Source: JAVJUS01 sp040220455
GTDB lineage: Bacteria > Pseudomonadota > Alphaproteobacteria > DSM-16000 > Inquilinaceae
Length of the DNA: 31,520 nt
Assembly (NCBI GenBank): GCA_040220455.1
Contig: JAVJUS010000051.1
Span: forward strand, 1-31,520
Direction: 5' to 3'
Shown here: positions 1-7,006 of the stretch, piece by piece
Layout of the letters: the number at the start of each line of letters is the position of its first letter
Position numbering within the stretch: position 1 is the first letter of the stretch
Position numbers and translations under genes: made by a program
The notes under the pieces: model-generated
The model's database searches: none
Told to the model about the DNA's origin: nothing
What the model saw: only the letters and a program-made list of their open reading frames with translations

Positions 1-1176
1 GGCCGGCGCCAGCGCCGCCGCGCGCCGCACGGCCGACAACGCGCCGAGCGATCCGGCTGCGGCCGCGACCAGGCCGGCGGCAGCGAAGACGTCGGCGTGC
101 AGCCGGTAGATCAGGAAGGGGAAACGGAAGAAGTCGGTATAGAGCCCGGTCAGACCGCGGCCGAGCTGGATGCCGGCGGCGAAGCCGGCCAGGATGCCGA
201 GCCCGGTGATCGCCAGGACCAGCTTCAGGTAGTGCCCGGCGACCGCCCGGTCCGAATAGCCGAAGGCCTTGAGCAGGCCGATGCGCTCCCGGTCGAGCTC
301 GATCGTCCGGCCGACCACCACGTGCAGCAGGAAGGCCGCGACGCCGAGGAAGATCGGCGGCAGCGTCCGACCCATGTTGGCGAGCTGCTCGAACTCGCTG
401 TCGAGGATGCGGTGGGACGGCTGGTCGCGCCGGGTGACGGCGCCGGGCCCGCCATAGGGGTCGAGCAGCCGGTCCACGGCGTCGATCACCGGGTCGGGAT
501 CGGCGCCGCGCAGCAGGCCGATCGCCACGTCGTTGAACGCGCCCTCCATGTCGAGCGCGGCCTCCAGCGCCGGCCGCTCCATCCAGAACACGCCGAAGCG
601 CCGGTCGTCGGGCACCAGCTCGCCGGGCGCGATGGCGTAGACGAATTCGGGCGACAGCGCGACGCCGACGATGGTCAGGTCGCGCAGCCGGCCGTCGATC
701 ACCGCCTCGACGCGGGCGCCGAGGGCGTAGCCGTGGGCCTCGACGAAGGCCTCGTGGGCCAGCACCTCGCCCGGATGGCCGGGGCGGGGCATCCGGCCGG
801 CGCGCAGCACGATGTCGTTGATCCGGGCGTCGCCGGTCTCCGGCAGCGAGACGAGGCGGGCGCGCGCCGGCTCGACCAGGCCCGGCACCCGCAGCACGGC
901 GTCGGCGACGACCCGGGTCGCCACCGCGCCGACCCCCTCGATCGCCGCGATGTCTCCGTGTACCCGCTCCGGCGCGCGGGTGGCGCCGGCGAAGATGTCG
1001 GCGAAGCGGTAGCGCTCGTAATAGGCCGCGCGCGTCTCGTCGAGCGAGCGCAGGGTGCCGACGCTCATGACGTAGAGCGCCACGCCGGCCGCGACGACCA
1101 GCGCGACCGCCAGCGCCTGGCCCGCCATGCCGCGCAGGTCGCGCAGGAGCTTCCGGTCGAGCGCGCCGATCGTCAT
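1..1176 (-). CDS. ABC transporter permease, FtsX/MacB type (partial, C-terminus outside window)
   Basis: The reverse strand from the ATG at 1176 stays open to the window edge for 392 codons. The protein starts MTIGALDRKLLRDLRG, followed by a hydrophobic helix at about residues 17-40, a large periplasmic-type domain, and a second membrane region at about 290-390. That region contains the FtsX-type stretch ERIGLLKAFGYS and two more predicted helices. This layout (one helix, soluble domain, helix cluster) is that of MacB/LolC-like type VII permeases; many relatives of about 800 residues repeat it, so roughly half the protein is probably missing. It begins 15 bases after the stop of the ATPase gene on the same strand, so the two are surely co-transcribed. 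The substrate cannot be told; such pairs export lipids, lipoproteins or peptides. Family assignment is from motifs; the role is inference. Confidence 0.85.
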   Translation of the reverse strand, partial: MTIGALDRKLLRDLRGMAGQALAVALVVAAGVALYVMSVGTLRSLDETRAAYYERYRFADIFAGATRAPERVHGDIAAIEGVGAVATRVVADAVLRVPGLVEPARARLVSLPETGDARINDIVLRAGRMPRPGHPGEVLAHEAFVEAHGYALGARVEAVIDGRLRDLTIVGVALSPEFVYAIAPGELVPDDRRFGVFWMERPALEAALDMEGAFNDVAIGLLRGADPDPVIDAVDRLLDPYGGPGAVTRRDQPSHRILDSEFEQLANMGRTLPPIFLGVAAFLLHVVVGRTIELDRERIGLLKAFGYSDRAVAGHYLKLVLAITGLGILAGFAAGIQLGRGLTGLYTDFFRFPFLIYRLHADVFAAAGLVAAAAGSLGALSAVRRAAALAPA

Positions 1177-1191
1177 CGCCGGTCCACCCCG

Positions 1192-1953
1192 CTACCAGGC
1201 GAGCTCGCGCGCCGGGCGGCGCGTGGCGTTGGTCCGCTGGCCGGCGATCCGGCCGTCGGCCATGTCGATCACCCGGTCGGCGATGTCGGCGATGGCGACG
1301 TTGTGCGTGATGACGGCCGTGGTGGTGCCAAGCTCGCGCGCCACCGTCTCGATCGCCTCCAGGACGACGATGCCGGTCTTGCTGTCGAGCGCGCCCGTCG
1401 GCTCGTCGCACAGCAGGACCTCCGGGCGCTTGGTGATCGCCCGGGCGATGGCGACGCGCTGCTGCTCGCCGCCGGAAAGCTGGGCCGGGAAGTGGTCGAG
1501 CCGGCCGCCGAGCCCGACCAGCTCCAGCGCCTCTGCCGGGGGCATGGGGACCCGCGCGATCTCGGCCACCAGGGCGACGTTCTCGCGCGCCGTCAGGCTG
1601 GGGATCAGGTTGTAGAACTGGAAGACGAAACCGACGTGATCGCGCCGGTAGGCGGTCAACGCCCGGTCGTCGAAGGCCGTCAGCTCCGCCTTCCGGAACC
1701 ACACATGGCCGGCGGTCGGCGCGTCGAGCCCGCCCAGGATGTTGAGCAGGGTCGACTTGCCGCTGCCCGAGGGGCCGAGCAGGACCGCCATCTCCCCGGC
1801 GAAGAGATCCAGGTCGACACCGCGCAGCGCCTCGACCACCACCGCGCCGGTGCGGTAGACCTTGGTCAGCCCGCGCACGGTGAAGGTGGCGTCGTCCGCC
1901 GGCGTGCCGGTCGGCGTGCTGTCGGCCCGGTCGCTTTCCGTGGTCTCCCCCAT
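1192..1953 (-). CDS. ABC transporter ATP-binding protein, MacB/LolD type
   Basis: 253 residues, a single nucleotide-binding domain. Visible motifs are Walker A (GPSGSGKST, about residues 59-67), the ABC signature LSGGEQQRVAIARA, Walker B followed by the catalytic Glu and D-loop (VLLCDEPTGALDSKTG), and the H-loop histidine in VITHN. The PTGALD sequence and the Q-loop context FVFQFYNLIPSLTARENV are typical of the MacB/LolD/DevA branch. It would energise the FtsX-type permease encoded 15 bases downstream, by the ATP-driven conformational coupling known for this class. The ATG at 1953 gives a short hydrophilic N-terminal tail before the domain. It is divergent from the ketopantoate reductase gene with 83 bases between start codons. 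No HlyD-type adaptor gene is visible on this side; one could lie beyond the permease. Confidence 0.92.
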   Translation of the reverse strand: MGETTESDRADSTPTGTPADDATFTVRGLTKVYRTGAVVVEALRGVDLDLFAGEMAVLLGPSGSGKSTLLNILGGLDAPTAGHVWFRKAELTAFDDRALTAYRRDHVGFVFQFYNLIPSLTARENVALVAEIARVPMPPAEALELVGLGGRLDHFPAQLSGGEQQRVAIARAITKRPEVLLCDEPTGALDSKTGIVVLEAIETVARELGTTTAVITHNVAIADIADRVIDMADGRIAGQRTNATRRPARELAW

Positions 1954-2036
1954 GGGCCGATGGTAGGCGCAACCGGCGCCGGCGGTCCATGTCGGCCGGT
2001 CCGGCGCGGGCGGTCTCTGGCAACGGGGTGAGGCGC

Positions 2037-2981
2037 ATGCGCATCGCGGTGATGGGCGCCGGCGGCGTCGGCGGGTATTTCGGCGGGCGGCTGTCGGCGG
2101 CCGGCCACGACGTGGCCTTCGTCGCGCGCGGCGCGCATCTGGCGGCGCTGCGGCGCGACGGGCTGAGGATCGCCAGCGAGGCCGGCGACCTGCACCTGCC
2201 GGCGGTCACCGTCACCGACGATCCGGCCGGCCTCGCCGAGTGGCGCGCGGATACCGGCGTGCCGCCGGCGGTGGTCGTCGTCGCGGTCAAGCTCGCGGAC
2301 ACCGAGGCGGCGGGCGCCGCGATCGCGCCGCTGGTGGGCCCGGAGACGGTGGTACTGAGCCTGCAAAACGGCGTCGACGGCCCGGCGCTGCTGGCCAGGC
2401 ACGTTCCGGCAAGCGCGATCCGGGCGGGCGCGGCCTATATCTCCGCCTTCGTCGACCCGCCCGGCACGATCCGCCAGACCGGCCGACATGCCCGGCTGGT
2501 CCTGGGCGAGCCGGGCGGCGGGGCGGCACCCTGGCTCGACGCCTTCGCCAAGGCCGTGCGCGCGGCCGGCGGCGAGGTGCGCATCGCCGGCGACATCGAA
2601 GCCGAGCTGTGGGCCAAGTTCGCCATGCTCGCCCCCTTCGCCGCCCTGACCGCGGCGACCGGCCATTCCGCCGGCGTCATCCGCGCCGATCCGGAGACCC
2701 GCGCCCTGTTCGCCGAGGCGGTGGCGGAGGTCGTCGCCGTCGCCCGGGCCCGCGGCGTCGCCCTGCCGCAGGATGTCGAGACGCGGATCCTGGGCGACCT
2801 CGACCGTCTGCCGGAGGCGATGATCGCCTCCATGGCCCATGACCGGGCGCGCGGCGCGCCGCTGGAGCTGCCCTGGCTGAGCGGCACGGTCGCCCGGCTG
2901 GGCGCGGAGGCCGGCGTGCCGACCCCGGTCCACCGCGTCCTCGCCGCGACCCTGGCGCCGGATGTTGCGGGGAAGGGGTAG
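2037..2981 (+). CDS. panE: 2-dehydropantoate 2-reductase (ketopantoate reductase family)
   Basis: 314 residues from the ATG at 2037, which is preceded by a purine-rich GGGGTGAGG at 2025-2033. An in-frame ATG at 1989 exists but would add 16 residues before the Rossmann motif. The N-terminus MRIAVMGAGGVGGYFGG carries the GxGxxG NAD(P)H-binding loop, and AVKLADT and LQNGVDG follow at the positions typical of ApbA/PanE proteins. The C-terminal helical domain includes ELWAKFAMLAPFAALTA, with the conserved Lys, and ELPWLSGTVARLG, matching the catalytic domain. The family reduces 2-dehydropantoate to pantoate with NADPH for pantothenate and CoA synthesis. Many genomes carry paralogues acting on other 2-oxo acids, and no panB/panC neighbour is present, so the exact substrate is uncertain. 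Confidence 0.85.
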   Translation: MRIAVMGAGGVGGYFGGRLSAAGHDVAFVARGAHLAALRRDGLRIASEAGDLHLPAVTVTDDPAGLAEWRADTGVPPAVVVVAVKLADTEAAGAAIAPLVGPETVVLSLQNGVDGPALLARHVPASAIRAGAAYISAFVDPPGTIRQTGRHARLVLGEPGGGAAPWLDAFAKAVRAAGGEVRIAGDIEAELWAKFAMLAPFAALTAATGHSAGVIRADPETRALFAEAVAEVVAVARARGVALPQDVETRILGDLDRLPEAMIASMAHDRARGAPLELPWLSGTVARLGAEAGVPTPVHRVLAATLAPDVAGKG

Positions 2982-3035
2982 GGCGGCGCGGGCATCGGCG
3001 ACTGCTTTAACAACTTGATCAAATCGCCGGCCGCT

Positions 3036-3053
3036 CCTCTCCTTAAGGGAGAA
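3036..3053. repeat. small palindrome, possible degraded REP-like hairpin
   Basis: TCTCC (3038-3042) and GGAGA (3048-3052) pair across the short loop TTAAG. The sequence resembles the CCCTCTCCC/GGGAGAGGG hairpins at 6835-6962 and may be a decayed relative. It lies just upstream of the antitoxin start and could also be part of its control region. Confidence 0.35.
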
Positions 3054-3071
3054 GTTCGGAAAGGTATTTTC

Positions 3072-3764
3072 GTGAGCAGGCTGAAGAACAGGTCGCCGGA
3101 GGGCGAAACGCTCGCCCGCGAGGCTCCGAATCGGAAGCCTCCCGCGTCGCGAAAGGCGCACAGGGCGGCGGCGTCGCGCGATGACGTCCGTTCGCTCTCC
3201 CGTCCCGCGGCCGAGATGCTTGCTCATCTCGAAACCAAGCTCGCCGCCCTGTCGGAGGAAGAGGCGACCCGCCTGCTCGCCCGCTGGCCCGAGATCGTCG
3301 CCCGGATCGATCGGCTCGCGGAGACCGCGCCGGAACGCGCGGGCCGCGGCACTGGCCGGCGGCCGACGCTGGACGACGCCCGCCGCCGCGCCCGCGAGGT
3401 GATCCCGGCGATCCTCTCCGGGCCGGACATGCTGTCCTCGCAGCAGGTTGGCGAGATCCTCGGCATCTCGGTCCAGGCGGTCAACGAGCGGCGGCGCAAG
3501 GGCAAGCTCTTCGCCCTGACCACCACCGGCTGGTCCTACCGCTATCCGGATTGGCAGTTTGCCTATCGCGAGGCCGTGCCGGGTCTGGACCGGGCGTTGG
3601 CGATCCTCGACGAGAACGGCTATTCGCGGTGGCGCATCCACCGGTTCATGACGACGCCGCAATCCGGTCTCGACGGCTGCACCGGTATCGAGTGCATACG
3701 GGCCGGCGACCTCGAGGTCCTGGAGCGTCTGGCGATCGGCGTGGGTCGCGGCGACTTTGGCTGA
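3072..3764 (+). CDS. Xre/MbcA/ParS-like antitoxin of a RES toxin-antitoxin pair
   Basis: I chose the GTG at 3072 (230 residues) because GGAAAGG lies just upstream at 3058-3064. An ATG at 3015 in the same frame would add 19 residues that run through a palindrome. The first 100 residues are basic and low-complexity, then helical. Residues about 120-147 (LSSQQVGEILGISVQAVNERRRKGKL) form a helix-turn-helix. The C-terminal part (WQFAYREAVPGL, then ECIRAGDLEVLERLA) looks like the toxin-binding domain of MbcA/ParS/Xre antitoxins (DUF2384-like). The stop overlaps the start of the RES gene by eight bases if the TTG at 3757 is used, a typical antitoxin-toxin arrangement. Expected role: neutralise the RES protein and autorepress the operon. 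The long N-terminal extension is unusual. The functional call rests mainly on the partner gene. Confidence 0.7.
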   Translation: MSRLKNRSPEGETLAREAPNRKPPASRKAHRAAASRDDVRSLSRPAAEMLAHLETKLAALSEEEATRLLARWPEIVARIDRLAETAPERAGRGTGRRPTLDDARRRAREVIPAILSGPDMLSSQQVGEILGISVQAVNERRRKGKLFALTTTGWSYRYPDWQFAYREAVPGLDRALAILDENGYSRWRIHRFMTTPQSGLDGCTGIECIRAGDLEVLERLAIGVGRGDFG

Positions 3765-4383
3765 GCGATGGCCGGTCCTTGCCCACCGCTCCCTGCCCAT
3801 GATTTCGTCCGAGATTGTTTCGAATACTTACTATCGTATTTCACTGAACCGGTACGCTGGGACGCCACTCGGCTTTCGCGAGGAGGCGGCATCGCGCTTT
3901 TCCGACCCCCGGATCGACGCTGGTGGGGTCGGTCTCGGGACCTATGCGATGGTCTACGCGGCTTCGGACCATACGACCGCCTTTGCTGAAACGGTCCTGG
4001 GTAACGATCACGAGTTCCGGTCGGGGCCGCTGACTCTTGACGAGACTGCGGATATCCGGGCGCATGTCGTCTTCGAAATCGTCGCCGAAGATCCGTTGCT
4101 CCTTGTCGATATGACCGATCTCGGCGCGTTGCGCCTCGGCATGCCGACCGATGCCCTGCGGGCCAGCGCACATGGCCCGGCGCGGGCCTGGGCTCTGGCG
4201 ATCCATGATCATCCCGCGCGGCCCGACGGCATCGCTTATCCGTCACGGCTCACGAACCGGCCGACGATCGCCGTGTTCGACCGGGCTCTGGAGAAGCTGG
4301 ACGCTGTCGCTACCACGCCGCTGGCCGACCACTCGGACCTATCTGGTGTGCTCGATGCCCTTGAATTCGTCCTGGCACCCTGA
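3757..4383 (+). CDS. RES-domain toxin (NAD+-degrading family)
   Basis: 208 residues from the TTG at 3757; an ATG at 3799 (194 residues) is equally possible, and neither has a strong ribosome binding site. The three residues that name the family are visible: Arg27 in YYRIS, Glu78 in AFAETV and Ser163 in IAYPSR. GLGTYAMVYAASDHTTAFAE and RPDGIAYPSR are the usual surrounding blocks. RES proteins adopt an ADP-ribosyltransferase-like fold; characterised members (MbcT, Res) consume NAD+ and stop growth. The upstream overlapping gene is its probable antitoxin. Local base composition is less GC-rich than in neighbouring genes (for example 3800-3860), compatible with acquisition by transfer. The family call is firm; toxicity is inferred. 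Confidence 0.83.
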   Translation: MAERWPVLAHRSLPMISSEIVSNTYYRISLNRYAGTPLGFREEAASRFSDPRIDAGGVGLGTYAMVYAASDHTTAFAETVLGNDHEFRSGPLTLDETADIRAHVVFEIVAEDPLLLVDMTDLGALRLGMPTDALRASAHGPARAWALAIHDHPARPDGIAYPSRLTNRPTIAVFDRALEKLDAVATTPLADHSDLSGVLDALEFVLAP

Positions 4384-4592
4384 CGTCGCAAGGCTTCCGG
4401 CACGCCCCCCTTTCCGCTGGACTCCGCTCCGCCGCCGGTGGGAGCATGATCGTCCTAGGGAGGACCAAGCGCCCCCTCGCGTCGCCGGCCGACACCGCCG
4501 GAGCGTGCAAGACCGAAGAACGGACGCGCGGGCCGGGCGCCTGGCGCTCTCTCGGTGCCCCGGCGGGGGCTCACCCGGAGAGGAGGCCCGCG

Positions 4593-6695
4593 ATGTCCGT
4601 TTCCACCAGATCCACCCGTTTCCGTTCCGCCGTGTTCGCGCCGGCCGAGGCGGCCGGCGGCTCCCCCGACCCCGCGAGCGCGTCGGCGCCGCGCTGCGTC
4701 GCCCTGGTCGGCCCGCAGGGCGCCGGCAAGACCTCGCTCCTCGAATCCCTGCTCGCCGCGGCTGGCGCCGTCTCGCGCAAGGGCACGGTGGCCGCCGGCA
4801 ACACGGTCGGCGACGCCGACGACATCTCCCGCGCCCGCGGCATGTCCACCGAGACGACGGTCGCCTCCTTCGAGCACGCCGGGGATTCCTGGACGGTGCT
4901 CGACTGCCCCGGCTCGCTGGAGCTGGCGCAGGACGCCTTCCACGCCCTGATGGCCGCCGATCTGGCGGTCGTCGTGTGCGAGCCCGATCCCTCGCGCGCG
5001 CTGGCGCTGGCGCCGCTGCTGCGCTTCCTCGACGGGCATGCGATCCCCCATCTCCTCTTCGTCAACAAGATGGACACGGCCTCGACCCGGATGCGCGACG
5101 TGCTCGCCGCGCTGCAGGCCCATTCGGCGCGCCCGCTGGTGCTGCGCCAGGTGCCGATCCGCGAGGGCGAGGCGATCACCGGTTATGTCGACTTGGTCTC
5201 CGAGCGGGCCTACGCCTACAAGGCCGGCCAAGCTTCCGATTTGGTCCGGCTGCCGGACACGGTGGCCGACCGCGAGCAGGAAGCCCGCCAGGAGATGCTG
5301 GAGGCGCTGGCCGATTTCGACGACTCCCTGCTCGAACAGCTCCTGGAGGACGTCCAGCCCGCGGCCGACGAGGTCTATCGCCAGCTCCACGCCGACATCG
5401 CCGACGACCTGATCGTGCCGGTCCTGCTGGGTGCTGCGGAGCGCGACGGCGGCGTGCGCCGGCTGATGAAGGCGCTGCGCCACGACGTGCCCGAGCCCGC
5501 GCGCACCGCCGAGCGGCTGGGCGTGCCCGACGGCGCGGTGGTGGCCGGCGTCTTCCGCACCCACCACGCGCCGCATGCCGGCAAGCTCTCCTTCGCGCGG
5601 GTCTGGCGCGGCACGGTGACCGACGGCATGAGCCTGGGCGGCGGCAAGGTCAGCGGTCTGCACCGCCATCTGGGCGACAAGCAGGAGAAGATCGCGTCGG
5701 CCGGGCCGGGGGCGGTCGTCTCGCTCGGCCGCATGGACGCGCCGCGGAGCGGCGACGTGCTGACCGCCGACGGCCGGGAGCCCGCCGCCCTGTGGCCGGA
5801 GCCGCTGGTCCCGGTCTTCTTCCAGGCGATCCATGCCGAGAACCGCAACGAGGAGGTCAAGCTATCCGGCGCGCTCCAGAAGCTCTCGGAGGAGGACGCC
5901 GCGCTGACCCATGTCCACGACCCGGACACTGGCGAGCTCGTCATCGGCGGGCAGGGGGACATCCATCTCCAGATCGCGATCGAGCGCTTGAAGCGCCGCT
6001 TCAATGTCACCGTCACCGGCCAGGCGCCGGCCGTGCCGTACAAGGAATCGATCCGGCGCGGCACCAAGCAGCACAGCCGGTTCAAGCGCCAGACCGGCGG
6101 CCATGGCCAGTTCGCCGACGTGCATATCGAGGTCTCGCCGCTGGGCCGGGGCGAGGGGTTCGCCTTCACCGACAGCGTGGTCGGCGGGGCGGTGCCCAAG
6201 CAGTACATCCCGGCGGTCGAGGCCGGGGCGAAGGACGCGCTGGCCCGCGGCCCCCTCGGTTTCCCGGTGGTCGACGTGGCGGTCGATCTGTCCGACGGCC
6301 AGTACCACTCGGTCGACAGCTCCGAGCAGGCCTTCCGCACCTGCGGCCGGCAGGCGGTCACGGAGGCGCTGGCGGCCTGCGAGCCGGTGCTGCTGGAGCC
6401 GATCGCCGAGGTCTCGATCTTCGTGCCGTCGGAGGCGACGCCGAAGGCCCAGCGCGTGCTCTCCCAGCGGCGCGGCCAGATCCTGGGCTTCGACGCGCGG
6501 CCCGGCTGGGACGGCTGGGACGAGGTCAAGGCCTACCTGCCCCAGGCGGAGATGCACGACCTGATCATCGAGCTGCGCTCGATCACCCAGGGCGTCGGCA
6601 GCTACATCGCCCGCTTCGACCACCTCCAGCCCCTCGACGGCCGCCTGGCCGACCGCGTGGTGGAGACCCGCCAGGGCATGGTCGCGGCGCAGTAG
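4593..6695 (+). CDS. EF-G-like translational GTPase paralogue
   Basis: 700 residues from the ATG at 4593, preceded by a strong GGAGAGGAGG at 4577-4586; an upstream in-frame ATG at 4446 lacks support. The G domain shows G1 GPQGAGKT (40-47), a switch-I region ending in ARGMSTETT, G3 as DCPGS (104-108) and G4 NKMD (158-161). Domains II-V follow, including ELVIGGQGDIHLQIAIERL, the domain IV loop GGHGQFADV and the C-terminal SEATPKAQRVLSQRRGQILGF. In canonical EF-G, G3 reads DTPGH and its His is the GTPase-activating residue; here Ser108 takes that place. The gene is not in a str operon (no rpsL, rpsG or tuf), so it is a second, divergent EF-G (COG0480 paralogue). Its role in translation, ribosome release or stress is unknown. 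Confidence 0.85.
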   Translation: MSVSTRSTRFRSAVFAPAEAAGGSPDPASASAPRCVALVGPQGAGKTSLLESLLAAAGAVSRKGTVAAGNTVGDADDISRARGMSTETTVASFEHAGDSWTVLDCPGSLELAQDAFHALMAADLAVVVCEPDPSRALALAPLLRFLDGHAIPHLLFVNKMDTASTRMRDVLAALQAHSARPLVLRQVPIREGEAITGYVDLVSERAYAYKAGQASDLVRLPDTVADREQEARQEMLEALADFDDSLLEQLLEDVQPAADEVYRQLHADIADDLIVPVLLGAAERDGGVRRLMKALRHDVPEPARTAERLGVPDGAVVAGVFRTHHAPHAGKLSFARVWRGTVTDGMSLGGGKVSGLHRHLGDKQEKIASAGPGAVVSLGRMDAPRSGDVLTADGREPAALWPEPLVPVFFQAIHAENRNEEVKLSGALQKLSEEDAALTHVHDPDTGELVIGGQGDIHLQIAIERLKRRFNVTVTGQAPAVPYKESIRRGTKQHSRFKRQTGGHGQFADVHIEVSPLGRGEGFAFTDSVVGGAVPKQYIPAVEAGAKDALARGPLGFPVVDVAVDLSDGQYHSVDSSEQAFRTCGRQAVTEALAACEPVLLEPIAEVSIFVPSEATPKAQRVLSQRRGQILGFDARPGWDGWDEVKAYLPQAEMHDLIIELRSITQGVGSYIARFDHLQPLDGRLADRVVETRQGMVAAQ

Positions 6696-6737
6696 AGGTG
6701 CGGTGCGCGGCGGCTCCGGATCGTGGTTTGTTGCGCA

Positions 6738-6762
6738 GCATGCCAAGTATGCATGCAAGTAT
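6738..6762 (+). repeat. two imperfect tandem copies of a 12-13 base unit
   Basis: GCATGCCAAGTAT (6738-6750) is followed directly by GCATGCAAGTAT (6751-6762), differing by one C. Each unit contains the palindrome GCATGC. It lies 40 bases after the EF-G paralogue stop. No function is evident. Confidence 0.6.
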
Positions 6763-6795
6763 CGGGTAGTGCGAAGAATACCGCCTTGAAGAATC

Positions 6796-6828
6796 GGTGG
6801 CAGGGATTCAGGCATGACCGCTGCCACC
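6796..6828 (+). terminator. stem-loop downstream of the EF-G paralogue
   Basis: GGTGGCAG (6796-6803) pairs perfectly with CTGCCACC (6821-6828) across a 17-base loop. There is no T-tract, so it is only a candidate transcript end or 3' stabilising structure. Confidence 0.35.
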
Positions 6829-6834
6829 CGCGTC

Positions 6835-6962
6835 CCCTCTCCCTCAGGGAGAGGGTCAGGGTGAGGGGTTGCAGACCGCCGGACAATGCTCCGCCGTCCG
6901 CAACCCCTCACCCTCCCACGGCCTGACGGCCGCGGGCCCCACCCTCTCCCTTTGGGAGAGGG
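6835..6962. repeat. composite REP-like palindromic element
   Basis: Three nested palindromes fill the gap between convergent genes. CCCTCTCCC/GGGAGAGGG occurs at 6835-6843/6847-6855 with loop TCA, and the same arms recur at 6942-6950/6954-6962 with loop TTT. Between them the 14-base arms GGGTGAGGGGTTGC (6859-6872) and GCAACCCCTCACCC (6900-6913) pair perfectly across 27 bases. This hairpin vocabulary is familiar from intergenic repeats in many GC-rich proteobacteria. It could serve as a bidirectional terminator for the EF-G-like gene and the glycosidase gene. With the stem-loop at 6796-6828 and the tandem repeat at 6738-6762 it accounts for most of the gene-free stretch 6696-7006. Confidence 0.75.
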
Positions 6963-7006
6963 AATTTACTCGTGCGTTCTTTAGCGGTGATAACGGCTTC
7001 CGCCCC

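Noticed and set aside
97..2031. 644-codon plus-strand frame over the ABC transporter genes
   Set aside because: The minus strand carries the ABC motifs in the right order; the plus frame has none.
3015..3071. ATG at 3015 as antitoxin start
   Set aside because: It would translate through a palindrome and has no ribosome binding site, whereas the GTG at 3072 has GGAAAGG upstream.
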